Assembly (NCBI GenBank): GCA_016708435.1
Contig: JADJFV010000035.1
Span: 1 to 64,000 of the forward strand
Direction: 5' to 3'
DNA: 64,000 nucleotides
DNA from: Leptospiraceae bacterium
GTDB taxonomy: Bacteria > Spirochaetota > Leptospiria > Leptospirales > Leptospiraceae
Shown here: positions 36,412-43,551 of the stretch, one piece after another
How the letters are laid out: every line of letters starts with the position of its first letter
Numbering within the stretch: position 1 is the first letter of the stretch
Program-made: the position numbers and the translations under genes
The notes under the pieces: generated by a model
What the model was told of the DNA's origin: nothing
The model's database searches: none
Seen by the model: the letters and a program-made list of their open reading frames with translations, nothing else

Positions 36412-36969
36412 ATGAAAAATCTTTTAGATGCGATTAACTCATTTATTCAAGTAAAAGAAAAAACAAAAAAAGCAATTCAATCTAAAACCGCATTTATTAG
36501 CATCTCCAAAAAAGAAATCTTATTAAGTCATGGGCAAATAGCCGATAACCTCTACTTTATTCGCAAGGGTTTGTTTCGGGGATTCTCTATGCACAAACGA
36601 AAAGATGTTACGAATTGGTTTGCGAAAGAAAATGAATTTGTAACTTCTATGTATTCTTTTGTGTCTCGAAATCCTTCTCTCGAAACTATTGAAGCCTTAG
36701 AAGATTCAGAGCTTGATTTTATTTCTTACAAAGATCTAAATGAACTGTATTCCACGTATGCAGAATTAAATATGCTCGGTCGAATCTTTATTGAAAAATA
36801 CTATGTTGAGTTAGAGGAAAGAGCCAACTCGTTTCAGTTTCAATCGGCTAAAGCTCGTTATGCGCACTTCCTAGAAAAGAATTCAACCTTGTTTCGTCGG
36901 GTTAAGTTGGGTCATATCGCATCCTATCTCGGAATCACAAAAGAAACTTTGAGTCGAATCCGAACTTGA
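36412..36969 (+). CDS. Crp/Fnr family transcription regulator
   Basis: 185 residues. An N-terminal cyclic-nucleotide-binding-like barrel (EILLSHGQIADNLYFIRKGLFRGF) leads by a long helix to a short helix-turn-helix, LGHIASYLGITKETLSRIRT, which ends the protein. The phosphate-binding cassette residues are not clearly kept, so cAMP binding is uncertain. It resembles Crp-like regulators common in Bacteroidetes. It has AAGGAG upstream and is monocistronic. A cyclase at 49013 makes a cAMP link possible. Confidence 0.85.
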   Translation: MKNLLDAINSFIQVKEKTKKAIQSKTAFISISKKEILLSHGQIADNLYFIRKGLFRGFSMHKRKDVTNWFAKENEFVTSMYSFVSRNPSLETIEALEDSELDFISYKDLNELYSTYAELNMLGRIFIEKYYVELEERANSFQFQSAKARYAHFLEKNSTLFRRVKLGHIASYLGITKETLSRIRT

Positions 36970-37088
36970 CCTTTTGACTCCACTTACGGGGCTAACGAGT
37001 ATTTACTGTTCTATCCTGTTTACTTTCTATTTAAACATTTAACATCAGAAGAGAAAATAGTTTGCTAAATTGGATTTTGTAAATAATT

Positions 37089-37400
37089 CTAAGCTTGAAT
37101 CAAACCTAATTCTTGAACACTTTGAATTGATTTCAGCTCTTTAGCAAAATGCTTTCTAGATTCTTCTAAGTCAAAATAGTTTTGAAGATTGAGCCAAAAC
37201 TCAGGCTCGATACTAAAAAATTTACCTAGCTTTAAAGCTGTCTCTGCGGTTACTGATCGTTCACCGCGAATGATCTGCCAGAGTCTTGTTTGCGAAAGTC
37301 CGGTTTCCTTTGCTAATTTATAAACAGAGATGCTCATTGGAATTAAAAATTCTTCTTTTAGCACATCACCGGGATGAATGTTTTTTATTTTCTTATTCAT
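37089..37400 (-). CDS. higA: HigA-family antitoxin
   Basis: 103 residues with the typical opening IHPGDVLKEEFLIPM and a helix-turn-helix (SVYKLAKETGLSQTRLWQII, then GERSVTAETALKLGKFF). It should bind the HigB toxin and repress the operon. It lies 14 bases after the toxin gene on the same strand, the usual higBA order. Confidence 0.92.
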   Translation of the reverse strand: MNKKIKNIHPGDVLKEEFLIPMSISVYKLAKETGLSQTRLWQIIRGERSVTAETALKLGKFFSIEPEFWLNLQNYFDLEESRKHFAKELKSIQSVQELGLIQA

Positions 37401-37414
37401 AGTATAATTCCTAT

Positions 37415-37702
37415 TTAATGATAATCTACAATTTCTACATCACTTGCATTTCCATCAGTCCAGATAAAGCAAATTCGATACTTTTCGTTGATTCGAATGC
37501 TCCACTGACCTTTTCTATTCCCTGATAATTGCTCCAAGCGGTTACTAGGAGGAATCCGCAAAGAGTCAATACTAGGTGCAGACGCAATCATACGTAACTT
37601 TCTTCGTGCTACTTCAAACAAATTAGGTGATAGTTTTATTCTCTTTGAAAATTCTCCTTCCCAGATCATCTCGGTTTCTTTGTCTGCGAAGTTTACTATC
37701 AT
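37415..37702 (-). CDS. higB: HigB-family mRNA interferase toxin
   Basis: 95 residues of RelE-like fold: MIVNFADKETEMIWEGEFS, LRMIASAPSIDSLRIPPSNR, and the end GQWSIRINEKYRICFIW. The family cleaves mRNA on the ribosome. The start codon lies inside a perfect 13-bp palindrome and no ribosome site precedes it. Confidence 0.92.
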   Translation of the reverse strand: MIVNFADKETEMIWEGEFSKRIKLSPNLFEVARRKLRMIASAPSIDSLRIPPSNRLEQLSGNRKGQWSIRINEKYRICFIWTDGNASDVEIVDYH

Positions 37703-37738
37703 ATAATGATAGTAAACTAAATTGATTTATTTTGTCAA
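37690..37738 (-). promoter_or_regulatory. higBA promoter and palindromic operator
   Basis: On the minus strand TTGACA (37733-37738) and TACTAT (37709-37714) are 18 bases apart. A perfect palindrome with arms agtttactatcat and atgatagtaaact around ata (37690-37718) covers the -10 box and the higB start codon. Transcription should start at or a few bases from the ATG at 37702, so the mRNA is probably leaderless. Confidence 0.65.
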
Positions 37739-38123
37739 TGAAATTTTTATTACCACGAAGGATTTCTCTTTGTTCGACCGAGCGTGGAAGTCACCGAATT
37801 ACTTACACGTAAATCCATTGCGAAGGTTGATTACTTGACATTCCAAGGCGATTTTAAGGATTATAGATTTGTGAAAGAGAAAATAATTTGGGTTTGGCGT
37901 TTTATATTTCTCGCGTCGGTAATTTTATGGTTAAAATCCAACGTGCTTACAGTTGAAGTTTTTCTTCTCATTCTTTCGTTTTCTAATATTTCTGAGCCTT
38001 TTTTACATCTCTAGTCTCTTATGCGTTTCAAATTTATTCATTTTACCGGGTATTCATAAGTAGCCGCATTAACACTTTACCTTTATATCAGTTCTCTTTT
38101 TTGGTATAGTTTTATTAGTTAAT
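37739..38123. other. Gene-free stretch
   Basis: A GTG-initiated 76-codon plus-strand frame (37784-38014) ends in a hydrophobic run (IIWVWRFIFLASVILWL) but has no ribosome site or family features. It could be a remnant of a membrane protein. Nothing else is seen. Confidence 0.4.
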
Positions 38124-39212
38124 CTAAAAATTTACAACGGCACCCAGTCGTAAAGATTTTAATTCGTTTAATATTGGGTCACGATAAATGATATAACTTG
38201 ATAGCATTTCAGAGAGTGCAAGTTGGGGTCTAGAAATTCCTGATGCATTGGCAAATCGAAAGAAAGCAGGAGGCTGATAATTTTCATAGTAAACATATAA
38301 CCTATCATAATCAAGTGTAACTGAAATAGAAAGATTTTCAAAGATTGGATACTGGTAATCCATGAGTATCCGCACTCCATAAATATTTGGCTTTTTATCT
38401 CCGTAAAGATAATTTGTAACTAGCAAATCGCTGGATACATTGCCGGTGAAAATATCAATGGGAAATCGAATTGCTCCTACCTGTTCGATTTTTCCAGAAC
38501 TAGAAATAAGTCCAAGGCTTCTAGGACGAAAGGAAACTTCACCGGTAATTTTTCCTTTCTCGAATATTTTCGTTATGCTAAAACCGGCAAATAAATTCGA
38601 AGTCCTGTAATTACTTTCTGCATGAACTACTCCTAAAAATCCTGGCGCGTAAAGAGTAACGTTTTTCTCATACTCTGACTGAAAATCTCTCTTCATTATT
38701 AAACCGCTGACAATAATGGATGAAAATTTATTTCCAACGGATAATCTGCTATTTGCGTTACTAGTCTTAGCCAAAATATTTCCTTGTCCTTGAAAAAAAC
38801 CAACTGCGGGATAATTGAAATTAGACTGCAATTGGGAAGCATTGAATCCATTTAGTCCGAGAGTCTCAAGTCCTGCTAAAAAGACAAAATTACTTTTAGT
38901 GTAAAAGAATTTAAATTCCATTGGATTTAAAAACGCAGGAAAATATTTCTGTGAATACGATCTATTAATCGCTCCAAAACCTAAACCATCGCTTCCACCT
39001 GCTGCTAAGTCATCTTTATAATAACGCTTTTCAAATTCCGGCCGATAGTCAGAAACTGAAATTCCTGTTTTGATTTCAACTCTGGATTCTGCATGGATTA
39101 AAGTAGGAGTTGTAAATAATAGAATTAGGGTCAAAGAATAAATTATTCTTGGCAATGATTTAAATAATCCTAATCGGTTCTTAGATTCAAATTCTTGGAA
39201 ATAAAATTGCAT
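38124..39212 (-). CDS. Putative outer-membrane beta-barrel protein
   Basis: 362 residues. An N-terminal signal peptide (IIYSLTLILLFTTPTLIHAES) begins after a ~22-residue lead, so the true start may be a later codon. The rest shows alternating hydrophobic strands with aromatic ends and a final Phe (LKSLRLGAVVNF), the mark of outer-membrane barrels. No family is recognised. It follows the methyltransferase piece directly (stop and start adjoin). Confidence 0.75.
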   Translation of the reverse strand: MQFYFQEFESKNRLGLFKSLPRIIYSLTLILLFTTPTLIHAESRVEIKTGISVSDYRPEFEKRYYKDDLAAGGSDGLGFGAINRSYSQKYFPAFLNPMEFKFFYTKSNFVFLAGLETLGLNGFNASQLQSNFNYPAVGFFQGQGNILAKTSNANSRLSVGNKFSSIIVSGLIMKRDFQSEYEKNVTLYAPGFLGVVHAESNYRTSNLFAGFSITKIFEKGKITGEVSFRPRSLGLISSSGKIEQVGAIRFPIDIFTGNVSSDLLVTNYLYGDKKPNIYGVRILMDYQYPIFENLSISVTLDYDRLYVYYENYQPPAFFRFANASGISRPQLALSEMLSSYIIYRDPILNELKSLRLGAVVNF

Positions 39213-39548
39213 TCACTTATACCCACTAAATCCAGAAGCGCAGCCAAAAAAGTAGGAATTATAATTTGCCGTTAGCCCCGCGCTTTGAAATGTCTCAGTC
39301 ACAGACTTTGCATTTACAAATTTTTCAGTATACTTCCATAACATTTCGTAAGCAGTTGGATCACCTTGAAAAAGTTTCCCTAGAATGGGAATAATATTTC
39401 CAAGATAAAATCCATAGAAGAATTTTAGAATAAAACTTTCTGGTTTAGAAACTTCGACAAAGGAAAATTTACCACCTGGCTTTAAAATACGGTTTGTTTC
39501 TATGGCGAGGGTTTTTAATTGTTCGGGGTTATAGATATTATCCGTCAT
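39213..39548 (-). pseudogene. C-terminal half of a UbiE-type methyltransferase
   Basis: 111 residues match only the end of class I SAM methyltransferases: ETNRILKPGGKFSFVEVSKP (post-motif III), and a tail SAGLTANYNSYFFGCASGF. The SAM-binding glycine loop is absent, so it cannot be active alone. Its ATG overlaps the mazF stop by 4 bases. Insertion of mazEF into a methyltransferase gene, or a deletion, would explain it. The missing 5' half is not found upstream. Confidence 0.75.
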
Positions 39549-39886
39549 TTAATACCTACAACTAATTTGATTCCCCTTTCAACATTTGCCATTAGCTTCG
39601 GATTTAATTTTCCGACGCGTTCAGTGAATCTCTCTCTATCTAAAGTAACAATTTGTGAAACATTTACAACGGAATCTTTTGAAAGATTTGATTCTTTCTT
39701 GTTTAAAAGAACATTGCCTGGAGCTTCGGCAAGAATAAGATTAGAGGAAATAGCAGCAACAATGATTGTGCTAATATTACTTTCATTAAATGCGTCGTCT
39801 TGAATAATTAATACAGGTCTTTTAAATCCTGGTTCACTTCCAAATGGAATACCTAAATCAACCCACCAAATCTCACCACGTGTCAT
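39545..39886 (-). CDS. mazF: MazF-family endoribonuclease toxin
   Basis: 113 residues: RGEIWWVDLGIPFGSEPGFKRPVLIIQ is the conserved opening of MazF/PemK, with the catalytic Arg in FKRPVL. The middle VNVSQIVTLDRERF also fits. It cleaves single-stranded mRNA. It overlaps mazE by 14 bases. Confidence 0.93.
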   Translation of the reverse strand: MTRGEIWWVDLGIPFGSEPGFKRPVLIIQDDAFNESNISTIIVAAISSNLILAEAPGNVLLNKKESNLSKDSVVNVSQIVTLDRERFTERVGKLNPKLMANVERGIKLVVGIK

Positions 39887-40121
39887 TTTTTAAACTCTTG
39901 CGAAGTGCCTGAACGGATACTTTATCAATACTTGTTTTAGATTTTGGTAAATTCTTGCTGTATATTTTGTTCAATTTTTCTGTTACAGAATTTTTACTGT
40001 GTGTCTGAATAAATTCTTCGAGTGCCCGAGCAAACAACTGGCTTCTGGGAATACCCATTTTCTTTGCTGTTTTTTCTGCTGTCTTAAATAAATCATCAGG
40101 AATCGAAATAGCTGTTTTCAT
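39873..40121 (-). CDS. mazE: MazE-like ribbon-helix-helix antitoxin
   Basis: 82 residues. The N-terminal ribbon-helix-helix, KTAISIPDDLFKTAEKTAKK then GIPRSQLFARALEEFI, binds operator DNA; the C-terminal tail should wrap MazF. The ATG at 40121 has no ribosome site and lies about 7 bases from the -10 box. Confidence 0.88.
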   Translation of the reverse strand: MKTAISIPDDLFKTAEKTAKKMGIPRSQLFARALEEFIQTHSKNSVTEKLNKIYSKNLPKSKTSIDKVSVQALRKSLKNDTW

Positions 40122-40127
40122 AGGAAA

Positions 40128-40155
40128 AGTATAACTTGGGTAATACCCAAGTCAA
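40128..40155 (-). promoter_or_regulatory. mazEF promoter with operator in the spacer
   Basis: On the minus strand TTGACT (40150-40155) and TATACT (40128-40133) are 16 bases apart. The spacer is nearly filled by a perfect palindrome, acttgggta-a-tacccaagt (40134-40152). A repressor bound there would block RNA polymerase. The expected start site coincides with the mazE ATG, so the mRNA is probably leaderless. Confidence 0.65.
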
Positions 40156-40183
40156 CTAATAAAATTATTTAAAAACTATGCTA

Positions 40184-40483
40184 TTACAGCTTTTTAAAAT
40201 AAGGAATTTGCATTTCTGGTTGAGACTTGTATTTTTTGTTATGCAAATAAATGACTAATGTGCGGGCAAGTAAAAGCGGAATGAATAACAGGAGTGCAAT
40301 TAAAAAAGTAGAAAGTAAAACATAATACTGCCCATTCATCATTTTTGCCTGCCAGATATTGATTGCCTTCGCGGGACCTGACTGGGTTATACCAATATAA
40401 GCCGCTCCTATGAAAATTAGAATTGCAAATAATCCAAATCTTCCATTTAATTTTTCTATAAAATCTCGTTTTTCTTTGTTCAT
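40184..40483 (-). CDS. Small membrane protein, function unknown
   Basis: 99 residues from ATG 40483, chosen because GAGGTG lies 7-12 bases upstream; a longer frame would start at 40540 inside a repeat. Two hydrophobic segments (about 15-33 and 52-75) flank a small loop (QSGPAKAINIWQAKMMNG). No family is recognised. Confidence 0.65.
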   Translation of the reverse strand: MNKEKRDFIEKLNGRFGLFAILIFIGAAYIGITQSGPAKAINIWQAKMMNGQYYVLLSTFLIALLLFIPLLLARTLVIYLHNKKYKSQPEMQIPYFKKL

Positions 40484-40502
40484 TTCAGTCACCTCGAACT
40501 GT

Positions 40503-40541
40503 TTCCACCCTGCGCTAGGTCGCGCCCAACGCCTTCGCATG
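40503..40541. repeat. Short dispersed repeat after a stop codon (copy 1)
   Basis: ttccaccctgcgct, then cgcgcccaacgccttcgcatg. The same blocks recur at 42279-42322 with four mismatches and a 5-base difference in the middle. On the minus strand it begins 9 bases after the stop codon of the TIGR01777-family gene. Confidence 0.6.
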
Positions 40542-40549
40542 TGAGAGGT

Positions 40550-41452
40550 CTATCTCCCTTTTTCTATTAAAATATTTTCTAGCGCCTTGTCAATATTAGA
40601 AAATTGAAATTGAAATCCCGCTTTCAGTAATCTTTCTGGAATGACCCAGCGGCTTTTTAAGATTAGCTCCGTTTCTGTTCTTATCATGATTGCCCCAATT
40701 TCTAGAAGAAATTTAGGAGATGGTAAACCAAATTTTACATTCATTGCCTTTCTTAGTGATTGCATTAAAGTGGCATTGGAAACTGGATTGGGAGATGAAC
40801 AGTTGTAAGCCCCTGTCATATTTTTATTGGATTGTAAGAAGCGGATAATAGTAAATAAATCCTCAATATGAATCCAACTGAACATTTGATTTCCATCGCC
40901 TTGTTTGCCGCCTAAACCAAAGCGAACTAGATTTTTAAAGGGTGTCATGACTCCCCCCTCTTTTCCTAAAACGATTGCCATGCGTAAAGCAACTTGTCTA
41001 GTCTTTGGTAATTGAAAATCAAAAAATGTTTTTTCCCATTGAGTTGCTACACCAACTGAAAATCCACTTCCTATTTCTCCACCGCTTTCTGTCATTGGTC
41101 GATCTTGCGCATGACGGTAAATGGTTGCCGTGCTAGAATTGATCCAAAGTTCGGGAGGATTCTTACATTTCAAAATCGCTTCTCCGAGTATTCTGGTAGT
41201 TTCTGTTCTTGATTTCAAAATTTCTTCTTTATTTTTTTTGTTATAACGACAATCGACGGATTTTCCTGCGAGGTTAATTAGCATTTCTGAATTGTCAAGG
41301 GCATCAACGATGGAAGAAATATCATCCCACTGGATACTATCATTTTGCCTCGAAATAATTTTTACTTCGTAACCCAATTCACTAAACTTTGTCTTTAGGT
41401 ATTTTCCCACAAAACCAGTCCCACCGGCTAATACTATTTTTTTATAATTCAT
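40550..41452 (-). CDS. TIGR01777 family SDR epimerase-like protein
   Basis: 300 residues. The NAD(P) motif KIVLAGGTGFVGKYL begins the protein, followed by INLAGKSVDCRYNKKNKEEI, SSTATIYRHAQDRPMTE (Ser/Tyr region), and FSWIHIEDL. This is the YfcH type, an extended short-chain dehydrogenase of unknown substrate that is widespread in bacteria. It stands alone on the minus strand. Confidence 0.9.
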   Translation of the reverse strand: MNYKKIVLAGGTGFVGKYLKTKFSELGYEVKIISRQNDSIQWDDISSIVDALDNSEMLINLAGKSVDCRYNKKNKEEILKSRTETTRILGEAILKCKNPPELWINSSTATIYRHAQDRPMTESGGEIGSGFSVGVATQWEKTFFDFQLPKTRQVALRMAIVLGKEGGVMTPFKNLVRFGLGGKQGDGNQMFSWIHIEDLFTIIRFLQSNKNMTGAYNCSSPNPVSNATLMQSLRKAMNVKFGLPSPKFLLEIGAIMIRTETELILKSRWVIPERLLKAGFQFQFSNIDKALENILIEKGR

Positions 41453-41637
41453 AGTTCCTCATGTAATGTAAGGCTCGTAATTTGCATGAGCTTAATGTAT
41501 TCCAGTAAAATATTAATTTTTTGTCATCAACTATGTAATTCTTTGAATAAAATTTCAAATAGACCGCACAAGATTTAATTCATTAACCCAATGTAATTAG
41601 GTTCTATCATTTTTTTTTGATTGACGGTTGCATTCGT

Positions 41638-41661
41638 AGGGGTTGAATATATTCAACCCCT
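41638..41661. repeat. Perfect 24-bp palindrome before the Uma2 gene
   Basis: aggggttgaata is followed by its exact reverse complement and ends three bases before the ATG at 41665. It displaces the usual ribosome site. It belongs to the same GTAG/CTAC style as the palindrome after this gene. Confidence 0.7.
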
Positions 41662-41664
41662 GCT

Positions 41665-42192
41665 ATGAATACAACGACTGATACAATCCAAGACTTTGAT
41701 CTAACTGAAATCATTCAGGGAGAAAAGAGAATGGCACCTAGTCCTTTTGGGTATCACCAAAGAATTGTAGCAAATATTTTTAAATATATGAGCAGGTATG
41801 TGGAAGAGAATGGTTTAGGAGAAGTATTTCTTTCTCCGCTAGACGTAATTTTAGAAGAAGGAAAGTTTCGTCTACAACCGGATTTGATTTATTTGAAAAA
41901 AGAAAATCTTCATCTACTCCGTGAATGGATTTACGGAACTCCTGATCTAGTCATCGAAGTAGTTTCCAAAGGAACGCTCACAAGAGACAGTGTCGAGAAA
42001 AAAGAAATCTACGAAACCTTCGGCGTCAAAGAATTCTGGCTAGTGTTTCCTGAAATAGAATCGATTGAAGTCTTTACTCTCATTGACGGCAAATACAAAT
42101 TACACGCTTCGACTGATTATACTCCTGATTCTATTGAGTCAAAGTTGATAGAAGGTATGGATATTTTACCTGAGAAGATTTTTGTGAAGTAG
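41665..42192 (+). CDS. Uma2 family endonuclease (DUF820)
   Basis: 175 residues with the PD-(D/E)XK-like core of the family: SPFGYHQRIVANIFKYM, FRLQPDLIYL, TPDLVIEVVSKGT and KKEIYETFGVKEFWLV. The Asp-Glu-Val-Lys pattern suggests a nuclease, but no function is known for certain; family members are abundant and often clustered with mobile DNA. It is bracketed by perfect palindromes at 41638-41661 and 42199-42228, suggesting a moved cassette. Confidence 0.88.
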   Translation: MNTTTDTIQDFDLTEIIQGEKRMAPSPFGYHQRIVANIFKYMSRYVEENGLGEVFLSPLDVILEEGKFRLQPDLIYLKKENLHLLREWIYGTPDLVIEVVSKGTLTRDSVEKKEIYETFGVKEFWLVFPEIESIEVFTLIDGKYKLHASTDYTPDSIESKLIEGMDILPEKIFVK

Positions 42193-42198
42193 AGACGT

Positions 42199-42228
42199 CG
42201 TAGAGACGTAGCGCGCTACGTCTCTACG
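42199..42228. repeat. Perfect 30-bp palindrome after the Uma2 gene
   Basis: cgtagagacgtagcg is followed by its exact reverse complement, seven bases after the gene's stop. A direct extra half, gtagagacgt, precedes it at 42189. It may serve as a terminator or be a REP-like element. Confidence 0.7.
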
Positions 42229-42278
42229 ATTACGGCGGTAAATCTCCTAATCTTTTATCTGTGGTCCATCTGTGTCCA

Positions 42279-42322
42279 TTCCACCCTTCGCTCCAAGTAT
42301 TCGCGACCAGCGCCTTCGCATG
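42279..42322. repeat. Short dispersed repeat after a stop codon (copy 2)
   Basis: ttccacccttcgct, then cgcgaccagcgccttcgcatg. It matches 40503-40541 and, like that copy, lies directly downstream (7 bases) of a minus-strand stop codon. Confidence 0.6.
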
Positions 42323-42329
42323 GTATTCT

Positions 42330-43391
42330 TCAAATATTCTTCAACACCTTCCCATACAACGCAAGCATAATATCATTTAACCGCTCATGACCCAATATTT
42401 TAAGAGTAGAATAAATCGTAGAAATCAACACATTCGAATCTCCTGGTGTAGCGGCAATTCCACGGACAATATTACCGTTAACCTCAAGGCTTGGTTCGAC
42501 GAAGACTGCGTGAGAAAATATTCTTCCAAACTCGCCACGCTCTCGACCGGAGGAAAAAATCATATTAGAGGAAATCTGACTTGTTAGGGAAAGCAGTGGA
42601 TCGTTGTTAATAGATTCCAAAATTTCTTTACGTGAGATTTCTTTTTCGAGTTCTATTCTAAAGCGGGTAATATGCATATACGGAGAATTAACTGTCATTG
42701 CACTCGATGTCACCGCATAAGATTGATTAACCGTTGTATAGAGTTCATTTAAAAGTCTTGCATGATGCGTCCCGTGTGTTCCTTCTGGAAATTGAAAGAG
42801 TGGTCCTGTTACATGTGGATCATTCTTTGCCATGTCTGCATCGCGGCGGATAATCACAAAGTCTATATTAGAAATTTCTACTGGAATAGAGTTGAATACT
42901 CTTATTATTGCGGATAATGTATGTGTATTGCAAGTGCTTACGTGAAAGAAAGTATCCTTTGTATTTTCCAGGATTTCGGTATTATCAGGAAATAATAGCT
43001 GTTTGCCAAACGTATGCTCACTTCCCTGCGCGATAAATGCTTTTGTGTTTGGATAATTTTCTTTTGTATATTCGCCTATTCTTTTTTCTGCAACACCAGA
43101 TGGAGAGCAATCTAGAACGATTTCACAGGAATTGCGAATTTCTTCTGCATTGCATACGTATCTTAACGCAAACCATTTCGAAGCCTCATTCGAGCTATTC
43201 ATATCTGATTCTACCATCAGAGCGCCTAGTTTGCAAAGGTGCTCCAAGTGATAGATGTTTTCTGCATTTATTTTATATGGCTCAATTGCGATTTTTATTT
43301 TGGGTAGTAATTTCTTTAGCGAAAGAAAAAGTCCAGCGAGAGGCCAGCCAATCACTCCAACTCCGCGGATATAAATAATTTTGTCTTTCAT
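42330..43391 (-). CDS. GAPDH-like dehydrogenase (distant, archaeal type II-like)
   Basis: About 353 residues. An N-terminal Rossmann motif (IIYIRGVGVIGWPLAGLF) is followed by ILDCSPSGVAEKRI-type sequence (VLDCSPSGVAEK) and the cysteine motif HVSTCNTHTLSAIIR, which fits the catalytic Cys of glyceraldehyde-3-phosphate dehydrogenases, most like the archaeal form. A later HGTHHARLLNELYTTV adds histidines. Whether it acts on GAP is unknown. The start is uncertain: in-frame ATGs lie at 43391 and 43400, and a GTG at 43460. Confidence 0.65.
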   Translation of the reverse strand: MKDKIIYIRGVGVIGWPLAGLFLSLKKLLPKIKIAIEPYKINAENIYHLEHLCKLGALMVESDMNSSNEASKWFALRYVCNAEEIRNSCEIVLDCSPSGVAEKRIGEYTKENYPNTKAFIAQGSEHTFGKQLLFPDNTEILENTKDTFFHVSTCNTHTLSAIIRVFNSIPVEISNIDFVIIRRDADMAKNDPHVTGPLFQFPEGTHGTHHARLLNELYTTVNQSYAVTSSAMTVNSPYMHITRFRIELEKEISRKEILESINNDPLLSLTSQISSNMIFSSGRERGEFGRIFSHAVFVEPSLEVNGNIVRGIAATPGDSNVLISTIYSTLKILGHERLNDIMLALYGKVLKNI

Positions 43392-43551
43392 TCCAGTCAT
43401 CTTGCGAAATACTTGCACTGTGGCAATTTGAAATAAAATAGCGTTGTCGCTCTTTGTCACCCCCTAAATTTTCTGTAGGGGGTCTCAAGTAATAGAGATT
43501 CCCGATAGAAAATTTCGGGAATGACGCAGCAAATATTAATAAAGGAACCGT

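Noticed and set aside
37784..38014. 76-codon hydrophobic ORF
   Set aside because: GTG start without a ribosome site and no recognisable family; left as a possible remnant.
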